Below are positions 42,816 through 51,826 of a DNA stretch of 64,000 nucleotides, piece after piece. This stretch comes from Altererythrobacter xiamenensis (GTDB lineage: Bacteria; Pseudomonadota; Alphaproteobacteria; Sphingomonadales; Sphingomonadaceae). Numbering within the stretch: the stretch's first letter is position 1; every line of letters starts with the position of its first letter. The stretch is taken from positions 186,001 to 250,000 of the forward strand of contig NZ_FXWG01000003.1 of NCBI RefSeq assembly GCF_900177715.1, given 5' to 3'. The position numbers and the translations under genes were made by a program. The notes under the pieces are model-generated. The model searched no databases and had not been told where the DNA came from. It was given only the letters and a program-made list of their open reading frames with translations.

Positions 42816-43456
42816 CCTGGATCGCGGTCATCCTGCTGGCGGCGCTTGCACTTGTAGTGGCGATTCTGGCGCTGCGTTTGCCGAAGAAGGGCTGGACGCT
42901 GTTCGCCGCAGTCTTGCTGTTCGGTCTGGCGGGATATGCCTTGCAAAGTCGCCCCGATCTCGCATCGGCACCAAAGCAGAGTAGGGTTGCGGATGCGGCG
43001 CAGTCCGGCGAGGCGATCGTTTCCGCGCGCCGTGCCCTGTTCGATTCCGGTCAGCCACCGCCCGGATTTCTCACGGTTTCCGACGGATTTGCAAGGCGTG
43101 GCCGGTATGAGGAAGCGGCGCAATTGCTTCGCAACGGTCTCGCGGAAAATCCGGGGTTCGGCGAGGGCTGGCTGGCGCTCGCCAATGCGCTGGTGGAGCA
43201 TGCTGATGGCAGGGTGACGCCAGCCGCCCGCTATGCCTATGACCGCGCGGAAGACACTCTGCCCGGCAATCCGGGCCCTGCATATTTTCTCGGCATCGCC
43301 TTGCTGCGATCAGGTCAGCTGGGCGAAGCGAGGGATGTCTGGGCAGAACTGCTCGAAAATACGCCCGAAGGCGCCCCTTGGCGCGACGATCTGGCAGCTC
43401 GGGTAGAAGGACTTGGGCAAATGCTGGAGCAATCCGCCCGCCAGCCGGGGCGATAA
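42812..43456 (+). CDS. ccmI: CcmI-like TPR protein
   Basis: A 214-residue protein: two N-terminal membrane helices (TWIAVILLAALALVVAILAL and WTLFAAVLLFGLAGYAL) and a periplasmic TPR region (EEAAQLLRNGLAENPGFGEGWLALANAL). This matches CcmI, the chaperone that presents apocytochrome c. The TTG start overlaps the ccmH stop by TTGA. It closes the operon. Confidence 0.82.
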   Translation: MTWIAVILLAALALVVAILALRLPKKGWTLFAAVLLFGLAGYALQSRPDLASAPKQSRVADAAQSGEAIVSARRALFDSGQPPPGFLTVSDGFARRGRYEEAAQLLRNGLAENPGFGEGWLALANALVEHADGRVTPAARYAYDRAEDTLPGNPGPAYFLGIALLRSGQLGEARDVWAELLENTPEGAPWRDDLAARVEGLGQMLEQSARQPGR

Positions 43457-43591
43457 ACTCATGTTGCAGGGCAACATAGCCGGTGCTAAGCGCCGCCGCC
43501 TTGCTCTGGGCAAGGATATTGCCGCGCGATTGCGGCGGAATGATACGGGTCCTTAAGGGCAGTACCGGTTAGGTCGGGAAATCCATTCGGA

Positions 43592-45514
43592 ATGAGCGAA
43601 GCACCAGCACCAGCACATCAGCCGCCATCGGGCGGCCATGCCCATAGTGGGTCCAAGGCTGCGCTGGCGGTCGGTGCGATCGGTATCGTTTTCGGCGATA
43701 TCGGCACCAGCCCGCTTTATGCCTTTCGCGAGACATTCGTCGGGCCCCATCCCCTCGCGCTCGATACGGCACATGTTCTCGGCGTCGTCAGCCTGATTTT
43801 CTGGTCGATGACCTTGGTCGTCGCGATCCAGTATGTCACGATCCTGATGCGCGCGGATAACAAGGGGCAGGGCGGTTCGCTCGCTCTCGTCGCGCTGATT
43901 TCGCGCCATATCAGCAAGTCGCGATACGGCTGGCTTGCGGTACTGCTCGGGGTTTTCGCGACATCGCTATTCTACGGCGACAGCATGATTACGCCTGCGA
44001 TCTCGGTGTTATCCGCCGTCGAAGGGCTGACCGTGGTGGATAGCCGGCTCGACCAGCTGGTCATCCCCATCGCACTTGTCCTGCTGGTATTCCTCTTCGT
44101 GCTGCAGAAGCGCGGGACGGCGAAGGTCGGCGCGCTCTTCGCGCCGGTGATGATCGTCTACTTCACCGTGATTGCGAGCATGGGTGCCTGGCAAATCTTT
44201 CAAACGCCGCAGGTCCTGTGGGCATTGAACCCCTATCATGCGGTCAACTTCTTCATTCTCGACGGCACGCTCGCTTTCCTTGCGCTTGGTTCGGTCGTTC
44301 TGGCGGTGACGGGGTCAGAGGCGCTCTATTCCGACATGGGCCATTTCGGCCGCGGACCGATGCGCCTCTCGTGGTTCGGCTTCGTCATGCCTTGCCTGCT
44401 GCTCAACTACTTCGGGCAGGGCGCGATGATCATCGGCTTGCCGGCTGACGAGGCCGCGCAGGCGATCCAGAGCCCGTTCTTCTTCCTTGCAAACGAAGAC
44501 TGGCGCCTGCCGCTGGTATTCCTCGCCACGGTTGCGACCTTCATCGCGAGCCAGGCGGTTATCTCGGGCGCCTTTTCGATCACCCACCAGGCGATCCAGA
44601 TGGGCTATATCCCGCGCCTTTCGATCCGCCACACGAGCGAAACCGAGGGCGGCCAGATCTACATCCCGGTGGTGAACTGGGCCCTGATGGTCGCAGTGCT
44701 CATCCTCGTGCTGACCTTCCAGAACTCGTCGAGCCTGGCGAGTGCCTACGGCATCGCGGTGACGGGTGCCGTCACCATCGACACGCTGCTGATGGCGGTG
44801 CTGTTCGTCGGCGTGTGGAAATGGAAGTGGTGGTACGCGCTGCCGGTCGTGCTGATCTTCCTGATCGTCGACGGCGCTTACTTCGCAGCCAACCTTTCCA
44901 AGGTGCCCGATGGCGGCTGGTTCCCGCTGATCGTCGGTCTCATCGCCTTCACCTTGCTGACCACCTGGGCACGCGGTCGCAAGCTGATGCGCGAACGGAT
45001 GAGCGAAGTCGCGCTGCCGATGGAAATCTTCGCCAAGTCCGCGAAGAACTCTGCCACCCGCGTTCCGGGCACGGCTATCTTCATGGCATCGAGCACGGCA
45101 GGCGTGCCTTCCGCACTGCTGCACAATATCAAGCACAACAAGGTGCTGCACGAGCGGGTCATCATCCTGACGGTCAACATCACCGATGCGCCTTATGTCG
45201 ATCCGAACGAACGCTGCGAATACAATGACCTTGGCGATGGCTTTTATCGCGCAGTGCTCAATTACGGCTTCATGGAATCGACCGACGTTCCCTTGGGGCT
45301 CAAGCAGATGGAGCGGTGTGGCGGTGAGTTCGACATGATGCAGACGAGCTTCTTCCTGTCACGCCAGACGCTGCTCGCTTCGGACAAGCCGGGCATGCCG
45401 ATCTGGCGCGAAAAGATCTTCGCCTGGATGCTGCGCAACTCGGCAACGGCGATGGATTTCTTCAAGTTGCCCACGAACCGCGTGGTCGAACTGGGCAGTC
45501 AGGTCGAGATCTAG
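43592..45514 (+). CDS. kup: Low-affinity potassium uptake protein Kup
   Basis: A 640-residue KUP/HAK transporter. Signature: [24 protein letters not shown] regions cover about residues 25-465 and a soluble C-terminal domain follows ([21 protein letters not shown]). It is a proton-coupled K+ importer. It stands alone, divergent from nothing, and converges with yciB only 7 nt away; I see no clear terminator between them. Confidence 0.96.
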   Translation: MSEAPAPAHQPPSGGHAHSGSKAALAVGAIGIVFGDIGTSPLYAFRETFVGPHPLALDTAHVLGVVSLIFWSMTLVVAIQYVTILMRADNKGQGGSLALVALISRHISKSRYGWLAVLLGVFATSLFYGDSMITPAISVLSAVEGLTVVDSRLDQLVIPIALVLLVFLFVLQKRGTAKVGALFAPVMIVYFTVIASMGAWQIFQTPQVLWALNPYHAVNFFILDGTLAFLALGSVVLAVTGSEALYSDMGHFGRGPMRLSWFGFVMPCLLLNYFGQGAMIIGLPADEAAQAIQSPFFFLANEDWRLPLVFLATVATFIASQAVISGAFSITHQAIQMGYIPRLSIRHTSETEGGQIYIPVVNWALMVAVLILVLTFQNSSSLASAYGIAVTGAVTIDTLLMAVLFVGVWKWKWWYALPVVLIFLIVDGAYFAANLSKVPDGGWFPLIVGLIAFTLLTTWARGRKLMRERMSEVALPMEIFAKSAKNSATRVPGTAIFMASSTAGVPSALLHNIKHNKVLHERVIILTVNITDAPYVDPNERCEYNDLGDGFYRAVLNYGFMESTDVPLGLKQMERCGGEFDMMQTSFFLSRQTLLASDKPGMPIWREKIFAWMLRNSATAMDFFKLPTNRVVELGSQVEI

Positions 45515-45521
45515 ACCAGCC

Positions 45522-46178
45522 TCAGCTGCCCGTAGGCGGCTCGTCCTTCAGCACTTCGTCCGCATCTTCGAACGAGAGCCCGTGCTTCAGCAGCATCGGG
45601 ATCTGGCTGAAGGTGAAGAGGAAACTGAGTGGCATGAAGACCCACAGCTTGGCCCAGAGCCAGCCTTCGAAGTCCATCATCCGCACCAGCACTTCATTGA
45701 GGCCAGCGAGCGCGAAGAAGAAGAAGCCCCAGTTGCGCGACAGCTTGAGCCAGCCTTCCCGGTCGACCCCTTCGAAAGCGGCTTCCAGCAGGATCTGCAG
45801 CAACGCCTTCCCACGCAGCCATCCCCCGATCAGCAGGACGCCGAACAGCGCGTAGATCGCGGTCGGCTTGAACTGGATGAAGCGTTCGTCCTGAAGCCAG
45901 ATCGTCAGGCCTCCGAAACCGACGATGAGTGCGGTCGAAAGTGTCAGCATGGGCGAGACATGTCCGAACTTCAGCTTGCTGAAGGCGAGCGCGATGACCG
46001 CCGCGATCATGAAGGCGATGGTGCCGTAGATGACCGCTGCGATTTCGCCGAAGGTCGATGTCTCGGGCGGCTGGTAGAACTTGTACACGCCGAGGAAGAC
46101 CAGCAGTGGGCCATAGTCGACAAGAATGTTGAGCCAGCCGCTTTTCGGCTTGGGTTTCGTTTCGCTCTGCTGGTCCAT
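45522..46178 (-). CDS. yciB: YciB/IspZ inner membrane septation protein
   Basis: A 218-residue membrane protein starting with a short polar tail (MDQQSETKPKPKSG), then NILVDYGPLLVFLGVYKFY and five to six helices; FALAGLNEVLVR and FTFSQIPMLLKHG are family blocks. YciB proteins affect septation and envelope integrity. Its start shares a base with the ftsY stop, so it ends the dapF-mtaB-ftsY-yciB transcript. Confidence 0.92.
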   Translation of the reverse strand: MDQQSETKPKPKSGWLNILVDYGPLLVFLGVYKFYQPPETSTFGEIAAVIYGTIAFMIAAVIALAFSKLKFGHVSPMLTLSTALIVGFGGLTIWLQDERFIQFKPTAIYALFGVLLIGGWLRGKALLQILLEAAFEGVDREGWLKLSRNWGFFFFALAGLNEVLVRMMDFEGWLWAKLWVFMPLSFLFTFSQIPMLLKHGLSFEDADEVLKDEPPTGS

Positions 46179-47116
46179 TAGGCCACTCCCGCGATGACTT
46201 TTGCCACCAGATCGGGATCGAAGGGACGCAAGTCATCGATCTTCTCGCCGACGCCGATAGCGTGGATCGGCAGGCCGTATTGCTCGGCCGCCGCGACCAG
46301 CACGCCGCCGCGCGCGGTCCCATCCAGCTTGGTCATGATGAGGCCGGTAACGCCCGCCACTTCCTTGAAAACGTCGATCTGGGAGAGCGCATTCTGGCCG
46401 TTGGTCGCATCGAGCACCAGCACGACGTCATGCGGCGCAGCTTCGTTGAGCCGACCGAGGACACGGCGGATCTTCGCCAGCTCGTCCATCAGCTCGCGCT
46501 TGTTCTGAAGCCGGCCAGCGGTGTCAACGATCAAAGCGTCGATGCCCTGGTTCGTCGCCGCTTTGACCGCGTCGAACACGATGCTGGCCGGATCGCCGCC
46601 TTCCGGCCCCTTTATCAGCGGCGCGCCGATCCGGTCTGCCCAGGTCTGGAGCTGGCCGATGGCGGCAGCGCGGAAGGTATCTCCCGCTGCCAGCATTACG
46701 CCGTAATCATCTTCCTGGAAGAGATGCGCGAGCTTGGCGATGGTGGTGGTCTTGCCGCTGCCGTTGACCCCGATCACCAGAATGACCTGCGGACGCGGGA
46801 ACGCCGTGATCTCGAGCGGCTTGGCGACCGGACGCAAGATTTCCGCGATTTCCTCGGCCACGGCTTCCTTGAGTTCGCGCTCGCTGATTTCGAGCCCGAA
46901 CCGCTTGTCGGAAAGCTTCGCCCGAATGCGCGCAGCGGCGCTCGGGCCGAGGTCGGACATGATGAGCGCATCCTCGACATCGTCGAGCGTCGCGTCATCG
47001 AGCTTTGCAGTCCCGACGACACCCGTCAGGTTCTCGGACAGGCGGTCCGAGGTCTTCTTGAAGCCGCCGAATAGCCGCTCGGACCATGATGGTTTGGGTG
47101 TATCCGCCTCGCTCAT
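46178..47116 (-). CDS. ftsY: Signal recognition particle receptor FtsY
   Basis: A 312-residue SRP GTPase. NG domain motifs: GVNGSGKTTTIAKLA (G1), DTFRAAA, LIVDTAGRLQNK (G3), TKLDGTARGG (G4) and GVGEKIDDLRPFD. The N-terminal A domain is short, as in alphaproteobacteria. With SRP RNA (1632-1742) and Ffh it delivers ribosomes to the membrane. The start at 47116 overlaps the mtaB stop by ATGA. Confidence 0.97.
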   Translation of the reverse strand: MSEADTPKPSWSERLFGGFKKTSDRLSENLTGVVGTAKLDDATLDDVEDALIMSDLGPSAAARIRAKLSDKRFGLEISERELKEAVAEEIAEILRPVAKPLEITAFPRPQVILVIGVNGSGKTTTIAKLAHLFQEDDYGVMLAAGDTFRAAAIGQLQTWADRIGAPLIKGPEGGDPASIVFDAVKAATNQGIDALIVDTAGRLQNKRELMDELAKIRRVLGRLNEAAPHDVVLVLDATNGQNALSQIDVFKEVAGVTGLIMTKLDGTARGGVLVAAAEQYGLPIHAIGVGEKIDDLRPFDPDLVAKVIAGVA

Positions 47117-48288
47117 ACGAGCATTCCTTCTTTTATTTTGTCTGGCCGGATAGTGAGGATCGTCCCGGCGTTTGTGCCCTCGGGCAATAGGGCGCGCGCG
47201 AAGTTTTCCGCATGGCCGGTGCCATCCTTTTCGGCAAGGACACGGTGCGATCTTCCCAGCTGCGCTTCGAGCCATGGTGCGCGGATATGCGCTGCCGCTT
47301 CGCGCAATTCGGCCGCACGGCGCTTGATTTCCGGTCTGTCGACCTGTGGCATCCGCGCAGCAGGCGTGCCCGGGCGGGGCGAATAGGGGAAGATATGCGC
47401 GTGGACGATGTCGAGCTCGCGGATCATCGCGATATTCGCCTGGTGATGTTCTTCGCTCTCGGTCGGGAAACCTGCGATGATGTCGGCCCCCACCGCGATT
47501 TCCGGGCGCGCAACCTTGAGGCGCGCGACCAACCCGTCCGCTTCGGCGCGGCTGTGACGGCGCTTCATGCGCTTGAGGATCAGGTCATGGCCGTGCTGCA
47601 GTGAGAGGTGGATATGCGGCATGACGCGCGGTTCATGCGTGAAGAGCTCGAACAGCTCGTCATCGACCTCGATCCCGTCGAGCGAAGACATGCGCAGGCG
47701 CGGCAATTGCGGAAAGCGCTGCAGTATCTGGCCTACCAGATGCCCGAGTGGAGGCTTATCCGGCAGATCGTGCCCCCAACTGGTGACGTCGACGCCTGTC
47801 AGTATGACTTCCGATGCGCCCTGCTCGAGATGCGTTTCCACCTCGCGCAGAACTTCGGCGACCGTCAGCGAGCGGCTTTGGCCGCGTCCTTGCGGGATGA
47901 CGCAGAAGGTGCAGGCGTGGTCGCAGCCGTTCTGCACCGCGATGAAGGCGCGGGTGTGCTGCGTCGGAATGGGCGCGCTGGCAGCGGGCACGTTCCAGGC
48001 GCGCGCATCAAGCTTGGACGTGTTGGCGATCAGCCCGTCGACCTCGGGCATCGCGCCGAGTTGTTCGCGCTCGATCTCCGCCGCGCAACCGGTGACGAGC
48101 AGCCGCGCATCGGGGCGCGCACGCCGCGCCTTGCGGATGGCCTGCCGCGTCTGACGGACGGCTTCGGAGGTCACCGCGCAGCTGTTCACGACCACGAGGT
48201 TGTTTTCAGCCGACAGAAGGGCGCGCATGCGCTCGCTCTCGGCGATGTTGAGCCGGCAGCCGAGCGAGACGATTTCCGCGCCGCTCAC
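47113..48288 (-). CDS. mtaB: tRNA t6A37 methylthiotransferase MtaB
   Basis: A 391-residue radical SAM methylthiotransferase. N-terminal UPF0004 cysteines are in EIVSLGCRLNIAESE, VVNSCAVTSEA and VTGCAAEIE; the radical SAM cluster is NGCDHACTFCVIPQGRG (CxxxCxxC). It converts t6A37 to ms2t6A37 in tRNA. A C-terminal TRAM-like end is short. It overlaps dapF by 4 nt. Confidence 0.93.
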   Translation of the reverse strand: MSGAEIVSLGCRLNIAESERMRALLSAENNLVVVNSCAVTSEAVRQTRQAIRKARRARPDARLLVTGCAAEIEREQLGAMPEVDGLIANTSKLDARAWNVPAASAPIPTQHTRAFIAVQNGCDHACTFCVIPQGRGQSRSLTVAEVLREVETHLEQGASEVILTGVDVTSWGHDLPDKPPLGHLVGQILQRFPQLPRLRMSSLDGIEVDDELFELFTHEPRVMPHIHLSLQHGHDLILKRMKRRHSRAEADGLVARLKVARPEIAVGADIIAGFPTESEEHHQANIAMIRELDIVHAHIFPYSPRPGTPAARMPQVDRPEIKRRAAELREAAAHIRAPWLEAQLGRSHRVLAEKDGTGHAENFARALLPEGTNAGTILTIRPDKIKEGMLV

Positions 48289-49103
48289 GTAGCGTCTCCG
48301 GCGAAGTCACTCCATTCGAAGCTACCGGTAAAGCTTGTCGTGGCCGGGCCTGTCATCAGGATCGTGCCGCCTTGCTCCCAGGCGATTTCGAGGTCTCCGC
48401 CGGGAAGGTGGACCGTCACCGGCGAAGTCACACCCTTGTGGGCGATAGCTGCAACCGCTGTGGCACAGGCGCCGGTGCCGCAGGCGCGGGTCAGGCCTAC
48501 GCCGCGCTCCCAAACACGCAAGGTAATCGCTCCATCGGCAATGCTCGCGACATTGACGTTGACCCGTGCGGGGAAAAGCGGGTCGGTCTCGATCAGCGGG
48601 CCGAGCCGGTCGAGTTCAACCGCGTACGGATCCTCGACGAAGAAAATCACATGCGGATTGCCGACGTTTACAGCTGCGGGATTTTCGAGGCTCTCCCACG
48701 AAACCGGCATGGAGGCCGTGTCCATCGCATAGGCGAGCGGGATATCCTCCCAGCCGAAACGCGGCGTTCCCATGTCGACCCGCGCGCCGCCGTCGAGCGG
48801 TTCGAGCGCGATTACGCCACCGCTGGTTTCGACCCTGGCGGGCTGGCCATGGAGCAGCGCGACCGCCCGCGAGGCGTTACCGCAGGCCTCTACCTCGCCG
48901 CCATCTGCGTTGAAGATGCGCATGCGGAAATCGGCCGCATCGCTCGGCTCCAGCATGATGAGCTGGTCGCAGCCGATACCGGTCTTGCGGTCGGCCAGCG
49001 CCTTGGCCACCGGCGGCGACATCGCGGGCAAGCTCCCGTTGCGCCCGTCGAGCACAACGAAATCATTGCCGAGACCGTGCATCTTGGTGAAGGGAATGCG
49101 CAT
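48285..49103 (-). CDS. dapF: Diaminopimelate epimerase
   Basis: A 272-residue epimerase starting MRIPFTKMHGLGNDFVVLDGR. The two catalytic cysteines are in VEACGNASRAVALL and LTRACGTGACATAVAA. It makes meso-diaminopimelate for lysine and peptidoglycan. An in-frame ATG at 49115 would add four residues. The 4-nt overlap with mtaB starts a coupled leftward operon. Confidence 0.95.
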   Translation of the reverse strand: MRIPFTKMHGLGNDFVVLDGRNGSLPAMSPPVAKALADRKTGIGCDQLIMLEPSDAADFRMRIFNADGGEVEACGNASRAVALLHGQPARVETSGGVIALEPLDGGARVDMGTPRFGWEDIPLAYAMDTASMPVSWESLENPAAVNVGNPHVIFFVEDPYAVELDRLGPLIETDPLFPARVNVNVASIADGAITLRVWERGVGLTRACGTGACATAVAAIAHKGVTSPVTVHLPGGDLEIAWEQGGTILMTGPATTSFTGSFEWSDFAGDAT

Positions 49104-49170
49104 TGCCCCGCGCATCTATGCGCGCGGCGGTGGATCGTCCAGTGTTTCGCGAAAAACGAAAGGGCTAGGA

Positions 49171-50835
49171 TCAGCCCCCGGCGGCCTGCTTCGTCTCGGG
49201 CAGGGCCGTGGCCGGATCGCCTGCAGCCAAGTCCGATGTGGCAGCTTTTGCACCGGCGAGGCGACCGACATTCTCGAGCCGCGCCATGACCTGCTCCTGG
49301 GTTTCGGGCCGCCCGTAATGGTATCCTTGGCCCTTGAGCTTGCCCATTTTCTTGAGCGCTTCGAGAATCTCGCCGTCCTCGATGCCCTCGGCGGTGATCG
49401 GCATGTCGAGCCCGCGCCCGAGCGAGACAATCGCGTCGACGATCTGCGAGCTTGCCTCGGCTGCGCCGAGCTCACTGATGAAGCTGCGATCGATCTTGAG
49501 CCTGTCGAACGGCAATGAGCGGAGCTGTTCGAGGCTCGAATAACCGGTGCCGAAATCGTCGAGACTGACCTGTACGCCCTGGTTGCGCAGACTCGCGATC
49601 ATCGTGCGAACCATGCCGATATTTTCGTGCAGGCAGCTTTCGGTTATCTCGATTTCGAGCCGGTGCGGCGGGAAATTATGTTTGACCATCAGCTTGAGCA
49701 GCTTCTGGGAAAACCAGGGGTCGCGCAGCTGGATCGGTGAAATATTGACCGACAGGGTCAGCGAGGGATCCCAGAGCAGGGCGTCTTCGAATGCCTGCGC
49801 CATGAGTTGTTCGGACAGTTCCGCGATGACGCCGATGTCCTCGGCGATCGGAATGAAGATTTCCGGACTGACCACGCCCATGGTCGAAGAATTCCAGCGC
49901 GCGAGCATTTCGAAGCCCATCAGTTCGCCTGTCTCGAGGTCGATCTGTTGTTCGTAATAGGGCACGAACTCGCGGTTCTCTACGCCGCGGCGGATGCCCG
50001 ATTCGAGCTCGTTGCGGAAACGCAATTCGTTTTCCATCGTCGCTTCGAACCAGAAATGGCGTGATTTGCCCTGCTTCTTGGCCTGGTACATCGCGATGTC
50101 AGCGCGGTGCATCAGCGTGGCGGCATCGGCTGCTTCGTCGGAAAGCGATGTTCCTTCGTGGTCGCTGGCAATGCCGATCGACATGCTTGTGTCGACATAG
50201 ACACCCTCGACCTCGAGCGGGATGGCCGAACTTTCGAGCAGTCGGATGGCGATGTCGTCGATCCGTTCGGGCTGCATCCGGTCGAACGGCAGGACGAATG
50301 CAAACTCGTCCCCCCCGATCCGGGCGAGAAGAGCGTCATCGGGAAGGCGCGAACGCAGGCGATTGGCCATTTCGACGAGCACGACATCGCCGACCGAATG
50401 GCCGTTCATGTCATTGACCTGCTTGAAATTGTCGAGATCGACCATGAAGAAGGCGATCGCCTGGCCGCGGGCATTGGCGCGCAGTCGAAGCTGTTCGGTA
50501 GCATGCGTCATGCTGCGACGATTGAGGCAGCCGGTCAGCGGATCGGTTTCGGCAAGCTGGCGAGCAAGCGCTTCCGCCTTCTTGCGTTCGGCGATTTCGC
50601 TGGTCAGCTCGCGATAGCGCCGCCAGCCGAAGATGATCAGCGCGATGTTGAGCAGCAGGGCGTTGACCAGCACGAGGTCGGGCCCTTTGCCGTTCCCGAG
50701 CATGGAGCGCACGACATCGGGCAGAACACTGCCGCCGGTCGCCACGAACAGGATGATCGCGGCAATCGCGATCCCCAGCGCGACAAGGTCCCGTTCAGCC
50801 CGCCCGAGAGTTTCGTTGGTCTGCTTTTCCGACAC
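49171..50835 (-). CDS. GGDEF-EAL bifunctional c-di-GMP signalling protein
   Basis: About 554 residues: two N-terminal membrane helices (LGIAIAAIILFVATGG and LVLVNALLLNIALIIFGW) with a short loop, a coiled coil, a GGDEF domain with intact RIGGDEFAF, and an EAL domain (FEMLARW in the EAL position, SLDDFGTGYSSLEQL, ITAEGIEDGE). Cyclase motif is complete; the EAL motif is EML but keeps the Glu. It could make and/or break c-di-GMP. Start is GTG at 50835 or TTG at 50844. Confidence 0.88.
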   Translation of the reverse strand: MSEKQTNETLGRAERDLVALGIAIAAIILFVATGGSVLPDVVRSMLGNGKGPDLVLVNALLLNIALIIFGWRRYRELTSEIAERKKAEALARQLAETDPLTGCLNRRSMTHATEQLRLRANARGQAIAFFMVDLDNFKQVNDMNGHSVGDVVLVEMANRLRSRLPDDALLARIGGDEFAFVLPFDRMQPERIDDIAIRLLESSAIPLEVEGVYVDTSMSIGIASDHEGTSLSDEAADAATLMHRADIAMYQAKKQGKSRHFWFEATMENELRFRNELESGIRRGVENREFVPYYEQQIDLETGELMGFEMLARWNSSTMGVVSPEIFIPIAEDIGVIAELSEQLMAQAFEDALLWDPSLTLSVNISPIQLRDPWFSQKLLKLMVKHNFPPHRLEIEITESCLHENIGMVRTMIASLRNQGVQVSLDDFGTGYSSLEQLRSLPFDRLKIDRSFISELGAAEASSQIVDAIVSLGRGLDMPITAEGIEDGEILEALKKMGKLKGQGYHYGRPETQEQVMARLENVGRLAGAKAATSDLAAGDPATALPETKQAAGG

Positions 50836-51012
50836 TTCGTTCAATGATCCCCCAGACGCGGCACGACAGCACCGCAGCGGATTCCCGAATAGCGCTATGC
50901 GAGCACAGCTTAAAAATCGGGTTAATTCCTGATTTGGGAGGGGCTTGGGGTGGAACCGGAGAAAGCTACGGTTTAGTGCGCAGCCAACAAAACACCCCAA
51001 GGAGATTGCAAC

Positions 51013-51423
51013 GTGGCCCGATACTGGCTGATGAAGTCCGAACCCTTCAAATACAGCTGGGACGACCTCGTCGCCGAAGGGGAAGGGACGTGGGACGGGG
51101 TGCGTAACCATCGTGCGAAGAACAATCTCGCCGCGATGAAGGTGGGCGACGAAGCCTTTTTCTACCACTCGCGCGAGGGGCTGGAGATCGTCGGCATCGC
51201 CACGGTCAGCGTCGATGGGATCATGGACCCGACCGACCCGGAGCAGAAATGGGCGGCGGTCAAGATCAAGCCCAAGTGCAAGCTGAAAACGCCGGTCACG
51301 CTCAAGCAGATCAAGGCCGAACCGCGGCTGGCCGATTGCGAGCTGGTGCGCCTTTCGCGCCTCTCGGTCGCCGAGATCACCCCGGAGGAATGGAAAATCA
51401 TTTGCGAGATGGGTGGACTCTAG
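51013..51423 (+). CDS. EVE domain protein
   Basis: A 136-residue PUA-like EVE protein: MARYWLMKSEPFKYSWDDL, WDGVRNHRAKNNL and VGDEAFFYHSREGLEIVGIA. The fold binds modified bases in RNA or DNA (as in human THYN1); the bacterial role is unknown. GTG start with AAGGAG 8 nt upstream. It is divergent from the GGDEF-EAL gene. Confidence 0.9.
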   Translation: MARYWLMKSEPFKYSWDDLVAEGEGTWDGVRNHRAKNNLAAMKVGDEAFFYHSREGLEIVGIATVSVDGIMDPTDPEQKWAAVKIKPKCKLKTPVTLKQIKAEPRLADCELVRLSRLSVAEITPEEWKIICEMGGL

Positions 51424-51575
51424 AGCGCGTCGCTTTACGCGCGCAGCAGACTGCCGCTTCAGCACAACGTCCCGTCGCTGCCGATCGGGCGCACGGGAAC
51501 TATCACCGGTCACCTTCGTTTAACCCATTGAGAAGGCGAGAGATTTTCTTTCGCCCCAACAATTGGAGAACCGCA

Positions 51576-51746
51576 ATGGGTGAACTTACAGAAAAGGTGA
51601 AAGGCAACGCCAACGAAGCCGCTGGCGAACTGAAGCAGAAGTCCAGCGATCCGGAAACCCGCGCCGAAGGCCGTGCGCAGGAGCGCAAGGGCGAAGCCCA
51701 GCAATTCAAGGGCGAAGTCGAAGGCAAGCTCGGCGACGACATCTGA
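51576..51746 (+). CDS. CsbD family stress protein
   Basis: A 56-residue, charged helical protein (MGELTEKVKGNANEAAGELK, ending EGKLGDDI) of the CsbD family, typically induced by general stress. Start at 51576 with TTGGAG about 8 nt upstream. A strong terminator follows. Confidence 0.88.
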   Translation: MGELTEKVKGNANEAAGELKQKSSDPETRAEGRAQERKGEAQQFKGEVEGKLGDDI

Positions 51747-51768
51747 TCACGCCTGGATTGACCAAATG

Positions 51769-51800
51769 AAAAGGCCGTCCCGTTCGGGGCGGCCTTTTCT
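51769..51800 (+). terminator. Bidirectional terminator between csbD-like and TPP enzyme genes
   Basis: AAAAGGCCG-TCCC pairs with GGGG-CGGCCTTTT around GTTC, then CTTTTCT. The A run on the left arm and T run on the right let it serve both strands of the convergent pair. Confidence 0.88.
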
Positions 51801-51826
51801 TTTCTCGCACAGTTGCTGGGCGCCCG

